From the NCBI GenBank assembly GCA_021234535.1, contig CM037838.1, positions 29,489,969 to 29,553,968 of the forward strand: DNA of 64,000 bases, given 5' to 3'. The stretch is from Stichopus chloronotus (taxonomy: Eukaryota > Echinodermata > Holothuroidea > Aspidochirotida > Stichopodidae). The position numbers and the translations under genes are program-made. Positions within the stretch are counted from its first letter, which is position 1; every line of letters begins with the position of its first letter. This document shows positions 13,950 to 24,431 of the stretch, one piece after another. Below the pieces are notes generated by a model, which did no database searches, had not been told where the DNA came from, and saw only the letters and a program-made list of their open reading frames with translations.

Positions 13950-14821
13950 GAAAACAAGAGCCCAATGGGCACTGTGGTTCCTTGCAAAGAAGTTAGCGCA
14001 AGTGAAAAGTTGGGTCCTCAAAACTGGGAACCCAAAAATTGGGGCTATCAAGGATAGGGCCCCAAAATGGAGTCCAAATCAGGTCCAAAAATGTAGGCCC
14101 ATCTGTGCAGTGTCCCCATTGAATTAAGAAATATACCACATGTTTAGATAATGAATTAAAAAAAATTGGGCCCAAAAATTGAGCTCAAACTGGGTCCAAA
14201 ACATTTTGGGCTCATGTATAACCACTAAATTAACAAACAACTAAACATATTAAAATATAATGGATTGAACAGTTTCCCATTTTTTCAATTTTAAGGATAA
14301 TGCAAATTCAATTGGTACACACATTGACTATACTGGTTACCATACTGTAGTTGTGTACCAACTGCTAAACTAACAACTCACTGTACCATGTTTAAACACA
14401 GTGTCTGAAACTGTGCCCCAACCCATTTTAATCTATAAAGATAATGCCAATTCAAACAATACATGTATCAGCTGATGGTCTCTTAAGCTACCATAGCACT
14501 AAAACAGCAACAATTTTCCAATGACCAAAAGATAAAACCACAAAATTCCCCCCATCAATAAATTTCACAGGGATGTTAATCTGTCAATAACAGACAACCA
14601 TATCAAGTTTAAAACAAATCTGACCCACAATTATGGAAATATGGCAGTTTTAAGATTTTTATGTTTGACCACATAACCCCATTAAGATGCCAGATTTGGA
14701 CACCAAAACAATAGGGCAGTTCTACGCTCTATGACGGACCTGTACACTAGGTATAAGTTTTATCCAGCTTGCCCATATTGAGTTAGAGCGTACCCAAGCT
14801 GCGTCACAGACACACCCACCT

Positions 14822-14857
<36 letters not shown>

Positions 14858-14900
14858 CAAGTTGAATGCTTTGGTTCCTCTTGCTAACGCGAGGAACCAA
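13950..14900 (-). mobile_element. Hairpin-(CA)n ended non-autonomous element
   Basis: One end is a perfect 10-bp-stem hairpin at 14871-14900 (TTGGTTCCTC/GAGGAACCAA, 10-base loop) next to a (CA)n tract at 14825-14849. The other side carries CAAGAGCCCAATGGGCACTG near 13953, and inside is a GGGCCCAAAAATTG-type simple region at 14010-14215. The hairpin-plus-microsatellite end resembles that of the DR1 family, but the body is different. Confidence 0.5.
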
Positions 14901-15699
14901 AAATGTCATAGTCCATCAGGTCTGTTTTCAACGAAGACTGGACAAGGACAGTCATAAAAAATAAAAAAAATGCACCATTAAATGAATACTGGTATGAAAA
15001 AATTCTAAAGCATGCGTTCATTGGTGCAGGTGCCAGGTGGCAGTTCACGCCTCATGGTGAAGTAGTAGAATTCTCATGGGATATGCCACGTATGTTCACT
15101 GACACTTATTGTGCCTGAAGAAAATGAAAACTGCAAGTCAGCAATGAGCATAAATGCAGGATACAATTTCCTCTTAACTAGGGAGTTACAAATAGCAAGT
15201 CCCTGTTTTAACTGAGGTGACCCCAAACATTAGGAGAGCAATAAGCTCTCCTCGGGAAAGCAGCTGACAGAGCTTCTGCCAGTTTTAAAAGGCAAGGCCT
15301 GAAGAATCTTACTATTGTGCAATCATACAGAAAATGCTCTGTAAATGTTGTAGGGCCCACTACAAATGAGATGAGGCTATGCAGTATGCCAAGTAGTCAT
15401 ACTAGATGACAAAAGAAATGATAAGCTAACAGTTAGATCTACGCATCCTGGAAAGGATGTCATCGGCCTAAACGAAAAAGAAACGCCGAGCTACAAGGCT
15501 CTAGGCCTGCATTATATTAGCACTATATTAGTTTGGTTAGGGTTTTTTTTGGGGGGGGGGGTCTGGATTACAGGGCATCTTATGGGGCTTTTGCCCTCCT
15601 TTGCCCTTAAACTTGTTATGTTATGGTATGTTATTATACGGCCCAAGTTAGCCTATAGGCTATAGTAGAGCCTATACCCAAACACATAGCCTCATTAGG

Positions 15700-16575
15700 T
15701 CTACTGAAACAAGGTAGGCATTATATTCCAACCACCGGAATGACGTTCATGAATATTTAATAAATGACGTGTACGACGTCACGGGAACTCCCGAAATCCA
15801 TCTTCTGTCATGTTGGTTGTGATATGCAGTGCAAAACTTGTCTGCCTTGAGGCCGTGGTAGCTCTATGGTCCAACCATGGAGCTACAACATCCTAAGAAG
15901 GTCCAACAAAGTATAGTCTTTGTCGATTTTATGGTTTACAATCGTACAAGGGCTACCCGATTGAGGTTGCAACTGGGGATCGCGGTCACACTCAAAGGGT
16001 GGAAAATGAACATTAATAGTTTCCGAAATTCGTTATCTGCGCGCAGCTCCTCCCCCGATTTCCCTTTGCATCGAATTGGTAGCCACTCCCATTAACAACT
16101 AATTTGTAGCCATTAACCAATATTTTCAAATAGTAAAAACACGGCAACATACTTACACTGTGCGTAGGCCTACAGCAGGGTATGAGAGTTCATTTAAGGG
16201 AAAGCCAGCCTGCTCGGTTCAACGGCCGTCACGACACTCAATCATGCCCGAATACAAAAAGTCTGACCGTGCAGACTTCAGCAGTGAGTCTCTAAACTCT
16301 TTTATCCCCTCAGCCATATGGCCTATACTTGAAAAATGAATCGTCAACAGACTTTCGTAGCCACCATGTTAATATATCTACATTATTCCCGTTATCCTCT
16401 GTAACTCTGGGGATACCATTACTTAAACAATTTTTGGGCGCGGCCAGTTCAGTTCACAGTCACTTACACATCACTCTATTCATTATTCATAAGCTCAGGA
16501 ATAGATTTCGACGTCATAGATTAATAATTCATGAACGTCATTCCGGCGGTTGGAATACAATGCCTACCGTAACAA
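15700..16575. repeat. CpG-rich island bounded by inverted arms
   Basis: Two arms of about 70-90 bp face each other: left, GGTAGGCATTATATTCCAAC to about 15785; right, its complement at about 16490-16570, sharing GGAATGACGTTCATGAAT. The interior (about 690 bp) is richer in CpG than the surroundings. It carries a 12-bp-stem hairpin at 15858-15886 (GTAGCTCTATGG/CCATGGAGCTAC, one mismatch) and frames of 72 and 97 codons with no known motif. It could be a MITE-like element or a CpG-rich promoter captured in one. Confidence 0.6.
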
Positions 16576-18590
16576 GTGAGGTCTATCTTAGGTCTAATTA
16601 TCGAGTTGAGAAAAGAGGCTAATGTTGTACCAAGGTCGACTTGTCTGAATTAAATAAATACTCCGTCAGGCCCAATTTAGGCCCTCACACTAAGGGATTA
16701 GCGAAGTGCCTACCAACCGTAGAAGAACCATATCTTCACTTAGCCTACTAAGTGCGAATCAAACTGAATGAAAACCACTACTATTTCTACTCCACATAAG
16801 ATAGAACGAAGCACATCAGGATGTGCTTAAAGTCTTAAAAGGCAACATTCTGTACACAGGATAAAACGAAACTCCGAAGAGGTTTGTGTAGTTTGAACCG
16901 TAACTCCGCGTAACTTAGTCGTTGATTTATTGGAATATTTTTTCTTCAGTAGGGTACGAGCCTGATCTGACGTCGGCAAGATACGGAACGCATCTAATTG
17001 ACCAAATCACCTAGTTGACCGAAACCACCTGACTAACCGATTGCGCAGACGAAAAGCATCAAACTAACCGGTCGACTGGTCAATTTGATGCAAGTGGGGC
17101 AGCTCACTAACCCATTACTAAGCTGAACGTCTCTGGCTCTCTCTCCCTCTCTCTCCCTCTCTCTCTTCAAAGGCCTCGTATTTGTTCTTAACAGCGTTCA
17201 ATGATCATAGGGTGAATCCAACCATATATTAATGTAATCCATGACGAAAGACAAGTGCCATAATGATGTGATGTCATGAAAACAAATAACGATATAGATG
17301 CCAATTTAATAAAATTATAGGCCTAAATTTAAAATAGTTCCATGTTACTTTGGTTTGATGTTAAAGGCTCATCAATTTTTTCCCCGGTATTCTGTCGTTA
17401 ACTGAGTGACGGCGCACGAAGAAATAATTTTTCGATTTCAATCTTTTCAAGCGAATGTGTTTGTCCTTGAAGACACGGGCCAAACAGTTGCGAGAAAATC
17501 AGTTCTTCAAGTTCTAAAATCCGATGCTGCATATATGTCAAATTGTCACTTGTATTCGGCGTTGCACTTGTTCTAACTGAAGTGGGTCATGTAGTGTACC
17601 TTTTTCCAAACATCTTCAGACCCCCCTTATTATTTCTTTCAAAACCGCATTTACCGATTATACTGTATATCACACTAGGGTTAAAGCGGTTGCGTGTGTA
17701 CAGAAAAACCTGAAGGATTACATTTTGTTTGAGTGTAAGTTTTTCTTTAGTTATAATGTACACGAGAGGTTGTTCATGGACTGGGTATGGATGAACGAAA
17801 ATGACAATAAACACTTTGAAGAGCGACGAAAACTACATCAAACAGTAAAAGCAGAAATCATACTTAAAAATTAGGGGTTCTTCTTATAAGCGCCTATGCG
17901 ACAGCACATGCTGGTGTATCAAAATCATACCACTTAAGCCATCCTCTTTAATCGGCATCGACAGTTGTAATATTTAGACAAACGAAGCACATGCATTTAC
18001 AATTATACCAACTGATGGTATTATTGCGGCGTTAGTGATCAGCTATTTTGAGTAACTGAATATTTATCTCCAGTATACTTGCCATGGACATGTTCTGAAA
18101 GCAGCGCGTATAGTTAAGTTTAAAAAAAGAAAAACTGTCAACCACTACATTATCGAATTTTAAACCTTTTGTCGTTATGTTACCAGAATCTGAAACCATG
18201 TGGCAGAATGTATCCCATGAAACCTATTTATCGTCCCAAACAATTTGTCAGAATGGTGACATACAAAAGTTTTGCACATAAAATTTGTTGTTTTTACAAT
18301 GTATACACGCAGGCAGTCACTTTAAAGTTGTTCAGGATCGTAGAGACGTCTTTTTGAATAGTCATCAGATTTGGTCCATTCCAAATATCTTCTTTTTGAG
18401 AACGAAGTGGTTAGTAGATTGTTGTATCGAAGGCACTGATGTAATGGTGTGAAATAAATAAATTAGATAAGAAAGATTAAAACCTAGAACACACGAACAC
18501 AAAAGAATGAGAGATAATTTCTGTGCGACGTGACGTTAACGTAGATTACTTCTCGGCAAAAACTTGAAAAGTATGCGAAAATTTCCACAT
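16576..18590. other. Gene-free stretch with (CT)n
   Basis: It contains a CT-rich tract at about 17129-17166. No coding exon could be supported; the minus-strand 75-codon frame at 17587-17814 has no recognisable motif. Confidence 0.5.
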
Positions 18591-19308
18591 AAATAATTGT
18601 CTCACGGTAATGGTCTGTTTATTACGTCACATAAGTACCGTACCACTTGATGTAATAACGGTTCAAGCTGTATTATATTACAATTGTAAGAAAAATTCTG
18701 TTAAACAAAAGAGAGTTGGGGGGGGGGGTGGGTGAACACTCGTTTTATTGTAAAAGTGCATTATTGGTGCAATTGTAAAACGGTATGTCCATGATTTCAT
18801 AGTTTTTTTTTGTTTTTTTTATCGTAGGGTCGCGACCTTTCTACTGTAGGAGGTAGATAATAAGTGTTGTGGCATACCATTAAATTTTCAACGAAATTTT
18901 ATGAGGCAACAAGGGATTATGTCAGCAGCACAGCCCCCCCCCCAAGAGGGGAGCACGGAAGGCACATTGCCCCATAAAAATAAAGTGTTTTAATTAAAAT
19001 GTGTTTCAATAAAAAGTCATGCTTTGGTTAAGTAAAAATACAGGAGGAAGAGATGGTAATCCGTTTTGCATATAAAACCCTTGAAAAGGGCAAAAAAAAA
19101 AAAAAAAAACCCGAAGGTGACAAATCTTCCCCTTTAGCCTCTCACCGAGCCGAGAAACTCCAACATTGATATTGCCCCACCCCGTCAAAAATGGTTAATG
19201 TGACTACGGGCCTGCTCTTTATTACGTCATAGTTTTATCTGTATGCAAACGAACACTTTTGTTCCCTTACCGAAGGCAGGCAAGTAATCTACGCGATGAT
19301 GACGGCGT

Positions 19309-19313
<5 letters not shown>

Positions 19314-19351
<38 letters not shown>
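19314..19351. repeat. (GT)n microsatellite
   Basis: About 19 GT units at the head of the composite repeat. Confidence 0.95.
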
Positions 19352-19353
<2 letters not shown>

Positions 19354-19706
19354 GGGTCGTTTTGGCTTGTAAACACTACAGTATATCTCAAAAGGGAAAG
19401 ATGCTTGGACTAAAGGGAGTCTATTGAGAGAAGATGGTTCCTATTGGTTTTCATGGAGGTTAAAGGTCACTTGAGGTCACCAGAGCTGAAAGTATGACAT
19501 CTATTAGGGAAGTTATCACGGCAACTGAATTTTGCGTTAACATCAAACTTTCAACATTGATGAGTAGATGAGCTGTATCATTTGAAATGCCCAATCGAAG
19601 ATGGGATGACATGATATGAATAAGCTCTATTATTCCGAAGATCTGTCCTGGACTCAAAAACCAAACGTGTTACCCGTGAAACCCGTATATTGTTACTAAA
19701 TGGAAT

Positions 19707-19934
19707 TTAAAGACAAATACTCATCACCATAGAGAGTTTCAATTCTCCCAACCACTCACCTCTAGTCCCTGTCTAAAATTCCTCCACATGTGTAATCAAA
19801 ACAATGGATCCCTGTGTACGCTGTTTAATATGAGCTACTCTGCATCTGATAAATTTGCTGTCAATCAAAGAGTAGAACCAGCTGAGAATTTTGCTCTCCG
19901 GAAGCCAGCTTGGGGTGATGAGTTACTGCCTTAA
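19707..19934 (+). mobile_element. TTAA-flanked MITE, family 1, copy 2
   Basis: TTAA at 19707-19710 and 19931-19934 bound a copy about 30 bp shorter than the others, missing part of the CCTCCCTCAGCCTGTCTT block. Its ends are AGACAAATACTCATCACC and GGGGTGATGAGTTACTGCC. It is nested in the composite repeat. Confidence 0.75.
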
Positions 19935-20502
19935 TCTCATTTGCTTTTCCTATGAAACTATCAGAAGCATCATTGTTTGTGCACTCTCTTCAAGCAATAA
20001 CTTAGCATATCTCGTTAGATTTATAGCTGTTTCTAAGTAATCAGTCAATGGCCCCGTTTCCAGCAACTCCATGTCTTTAGAAAGTACTCCATTGGGACCC
20101 CTTTGGAAGATATTTCCAGGTTGTCTCTGTTGATTCGCCACTAATTTTACTTGTCTAACCGTAAGTGGTGTAAGGAACTTTCTGTCAACTTGTAAATTAC
20201 CTTGCTAATAGATATATGCCATCCTTTGTCACCACAATTTTCGATAAGGTTTAGTCAATTAAGTTGTATGTGGTTTAGATTCGTTCGTTATTCATTCATA
20301 TTAGCATTTGGCATCACACCAAATTTGGTTTACATTCTTATGTTTTATTTTTCATTATGATATTGGTCTCTTCCCTTCTCCACTTGCTTTTGTTTCTTTT
20401 ATTTAAAGATATACATGTGTATATGGAAAATGAAATTTTGGCAAGGGATCAGAGTGTCATTCGATCTTCTGGTTTAATAAGAATGTAGCTAGTAGTCAAG
20501 AC

Positions 20503-20760
20503 TTACAGGCTGTATTGTATCACCCTAAGCTATATTTTTACCTCCCTGAAAGCAAAATTCTCAACTGGTTCTAAGTTACAGTACTCTTAGATTGACAGTA
20601 AATTCGAAAGATGCAGAGCAGCTCGTATTACACAGCGTACTCAGGGATCCATTGTTTAGATATACACATGTGGAGGAATTTAAGACAGGCTGAGGGAGGG
20701 ACTAGAGGTAGGTGGTTGCGAGAATTGAAGCTGTCTGGGGTGATGAGTTTTTGTCTTTAA
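20503..20760 (-). mobile_element. TTAA-flanked MITE, family 1, copy 3 (reverse)
   Basis: Reverse orientation relative to the other copies: AGGCTGTATTGTATCACCC at the left, GGGGTGATGAGTTTTTGTCT at the right. The right TTAA (20757-20760) is intact; the left one has mutated to TTAC. Confidence 0.75.
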
Positions 20761-23700
20761 TTATATTGAAAATTTCAAAGAAATTGTATGAGGCATGCAA
20801 AAAGGAGTTAGGAACTCAGTCGCTCATTCGTTGTGATTAAAAGATGGATCATTTGTAAAACATATATAATATATTCATATTATAAAACTCGGATGTTCTT
20901 GGCGTCATCATCTTTTTCATATGACGGCTACCACTCAGTAGATTGTAGAGTGGGGACTGCTTACATTTTCATGTTGGATATAGAAAGCAAATGTTTTTAT
21001 AACACCATCAAATTTCAAAGAAATGGTTTGAGGCAAAACGAGTCATGAACTCAGTCGCACATTCCATGCATTACTTGTACAAAATTTCTGCTATAAATAA
21101 TTGTCTTAACGGGTGGTCTGTTTATTATGTCAAATTTTTCTATGTAGGCTAAGTATTTGACCACTTAATTGTTTCATAAAGTTGCAGCTAATAGCACAGA
21201 ATTTATTGTATTCTAAAATCAAAGACATTCTTTGAGGCAAAAAGTACTTATGGATCATTTATACACAAATTACGCTATATAGTCATGGGAAAAAAAAACT
21301 AGTATCTTCATGACATCACAACTTTCTTTCCAGGGGCAGGACCACTTAGCATTTCCTGTAAAAGATAGATAATAAATATTGCTAGGTACTGTCAGAATTT
21401 CAAAGAAATCGTACGAGGCAAAACGGAGTTATAAACTCAGACTCATATTCCTTGTAACAACATAATGCATTATTTGTAGCTACTTTGCAAAATGTATAGG
21501 TACTAAAGTTGCAAAATATATAGTTACTTAAGTTGTTTCACGGGTGTGGTCTCTTTGTTACGTCACTTTTTTCTTTATAAGTAAAGGACCACTTAATTCT
21601 TTTGTGAGGTGGTATATGGTAGTTATGGCTTTCTTAAGTTAAAATATCAAAGAAATCCAATGAGGCGAAAAAAGAGTTTTTGGACTTAGCCACACATTCG
21701 TTTTGTTGGTACAGTGAATTATTTGTACACAGGATAATAGCCATGTGACTAGTGTGTTCACGACGTCGCAACTTTCTTTCCAGAGCCAAGACCAAGTTTT
21801 TTTTCTGCAAGAGATAGAAAATAAAAATTGCTTAACGCTGTAAAATTTCAAAGAAATCGGCATATGAGGCACTACGGAATTAGGAACTCAGCATTCATTT
21901 TATTGAGTATGTACATTATTTGTGCATACTTTTCACTTATATAGATGCTGAAGTTAGTATCATTGGTATGGTCTTTTTGTTGCGTCATATTTTTCTCTCT
22001 AAGCATGGGACCACTCAGTCCTTTTGAGTGGTTGTAGAAAATAGATATGGCTTTATTATATTAGAATTTCAATTAAGTCGTATGAAGCAAAAAGAAGTTA
22101 CAAACTCAGCCGCACAATCATTTTATTTATTACGTGCAATACTTCCACATACTTTGTACGTATATGTATATGTACTGAGGTTGTCTCAGGGGGGGGGGGT
22201 GGTCTCTTTGTTACGACATATTTTTCTCTGTAAATAATATGGGACCACTTAGCTCTTTTGTGAATTTGTAGATAATAGGTATGACTTTATCATGTGAAAA
22301 TTTTCAAAGAAATCATAAGTTAGAAAGTTAGAAAAAGAGAGAAAAAAAAAAAGACTTAGCCGCACGTCCATGATTTGTACACAGAAAAGTAGTAAAACTA
22401 ATATGTTCATGGCGTCACAACTTTCTTTCCAGAGTCAGGACCACCTAGCTTTTCTTGTAAGCGATAGATAATAAATATTACTAGGTACTATCAGAATTTC
22501 AAAGATATCGTATGACGCACAAAGGAGTTACGGACTTAGCCGCATACTTGTTTCTGATGTACCTTTTTATTTGTACATTTACTTCCCGCAAACATATAGG
22601 TACTGCATGAAGTTGTCTCATGGGTGTGCTCCATTTGGTAGACCTACGACATATTTTTCTCTGTAAGTATGGGACCACTTAGTTCTTTTGTGAGTTTGTA
22701 GATGGTAGGTATGGCTTTTTTATGTTGAAGTTTCAAAGAAATTGTGAGAGGCAAAAAAGAGTTACTCACATTCGTTTAAATAAATATACTTAGATTAGTT
22801 GTGCACAGAATAGTAGTAAAACTAAAATGTTCATGACGTCACAACATTCGTTGCAGAGCCAGGCCCAATATTTTTTTTGTAAGAGATTGATTATAAACAT
22901 TGCTAGATACTGTCAGAATTTCAAAGAAATAGTATGAGGCAAAAAGGAGTTATGGACTTAGCGTCCCATTCAATACTCGTACATTCTTCGCACATACATA
23001 GGTACCGAAGTTGTCTCATGGGTGAGGTCCCGTCTGCACGTAATATTTTTGTCTGTAAGCATGGAGCCGCTAAGTTCTTTTGTGTGGTTGTAGATGTTAG
23101 GTATCGTTTTATTATATAAAAATTTGAAATAAATCGAATGAGGCAAAAAGGAGTTATAAACGTAGTCGCACTTTCGTTTTATTTATTACGTGCATTACTT
23201 GTGCTTGCTTTGTACGTACATATATGTACTGAAGATGTATGGCTCATGGGTGTGGTCTCTTTGCTACGTCATATTTTTCTCTGTAAATATGGGACCCCTT
23301 AATTCTTTTGGGAATTTGTAGTGGTAGCTATGGCTTTTTTCCTGTGAAAGTTTCAAAGAATCGAATGAGGCAAAAAAGAGTTATGGACTTAGCAGCACAT
23401 TCGTTTTCACGTCGATTATTTGTACACAGAATAGTATTAAAACTGCTACGTCATATTTTTCCCACTGAATATGGGACCACTTAGTTCTTTTGTGAGTTTG
23501 TAGATGGTAAGTATGGCTTTTTTTTATGTGAAAACGTCAAGGAAATTGTATGAGGCAAAAAAGAGTTATGGACCTAGCACATTCGTTTTGATATACAGTA
23601 TATATATACGCCGATTATTTGTACACAGAAGAGTAGAACTAATATGTTCATGACGTCACAACGTTCTGTGCAGGGCCCGGACCACTTAGTTTTTCCTGTA

Positions 23701-23989
23701 AGAGATAGAAAATAAATATTGCTCTATACTGTTCAAATTTCAAAGAAATCGTATGAGGCAAAAAAGAGTTATAGACTTGGCCGCACATTCGTTTGTTACA
23801 TATGTCGATTATTTGAACACAGAATAGTTAAAAAAAATTAGTACGTTCATGACATCCCCACCTTCTTTGCAGGGCCAGGACCACTTAGGCTATTCTGTAA
23901 GAGAGAGATAATAAACATTGCTATATACTGTCAAAATGTCAGAGAAATCGAAGGAAGCAAAAAGTATGATTGACTTTGCCGCACATTCG

Positions 23990-24420
23990 TTTTTGGAAGT
24001 ACGTTCATTACTTTTCTTTCTGATAACGGCCGTTAAAGGCCTCCGTAATAGTCCATTCGGTCACAACTGTTTGCTGTCTTCAACATACGATGTGTTTACT
24101 GTGTGGTATGAATGTGTGGCTGAACGTGCGGCTCACTTGACTATGCAACTATGCATGAAATCGGAATTTCGATATATGCGAACGTTACTGAAAACGACTT
24201 CGTCAAGTTTCGTGCAATGCGTAATAGGGCACTCAAAGTATGCACATGTGTGATCCATAAGTACAGAAAAGCTACGTACGCAGCCTATAGGCTGTTCCAT
24301 GCAGTGCTTACATATACATACTGAGCAGCTGGCCTTATGACATATGCTTACTGTACAGTGTACTTAGCAAGTAGCATAAGTACTGGTCACAGATTGTCTG
24401 GCGATTTCACCGGGATCAAC
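23990..24420 (+). promoter_or_regulatory. Presumed promoter and 5' UTR of eIF3g
   Basis: This is single-copy-looking sequence between the end of the satellite array and the eIF3g start codon. It has no canonical TATA box and no certain initiator. It is the only non-repetitive stretch available for a proximal promoter, unless further non-coding exons lie upstream. The assignment rests on position. Confidence 0.3.
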
Positions 24421-24431
24421 ATGGACTCTCC
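24421..24431 (+). CDS. EIF3G: eIF3g coding exon 1 (start codon)
   Basis: Eleven coding bases, ATGGACTCTCC, run directly into a consensus donor GTAAGT. The codon is split after two bases and completes as CCG with exon 2, giving [15 protein letters not shown]. The context CAACATGG is a good metazoan start. No upstream splice acceptor was needed. The exon is very short, so a cDNA could show another first exon, but the phase and donor both fit. Confidence 0.7.

Larger units (their letters stand above)
19262..20500 (+). repeat. Composite DR1-monomer repeat, copy 2 (inserted in the satellite array)
   Basis: It begins with CCGAAGGCAGGCAAGTAATCT and a (GT)n tract (19314-19351), as in the copy at 47806. 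It then has a monomer with a degenerate DR1 (AGGTTAAAGGTCA near 19457) and the shared tail. The tail is interrupted by a TTAA MITE at 19707-19934 and followed by another at 20503-20760. It sits within the satellite-like array, so it inserted later than the array formed. Confidence 0.7.
18590..23960 (+). repeat. Diverged satellite-like array of alternating half-units
   Basis: Two related half-units of about 200-230 bp alternate, giving a dimer of about 445 bp. Type A carries TTCATGACGTCACAACTTTC, then TTTCCAGGGCCAGGACCACTTAG and GTAAGAGATAGATAATAAA. Type B carries TTTGTTACGTCATATTTTTC, TCTGTAAGTATGGGACCACT and TTAGTTCTTTTGTGAGTTTG. Both end in TTTCAAAGAAATCGTATGAGG. Type A units lie near 21310, 21755, 22405, 22830, 23650 and 23860. 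Older B, A and B units at about 18600, 18820 and 19200 show the array once spanned the 19262-20760 insertion. Confidence 0.85.

Noticed and set aside
23918..24253. 111-codon frame just upstream of eIF3g
   Set aside because: It starts inside the last satellite half-unit, has no motif and is not in the eIF3g frame through any splice site I could support.
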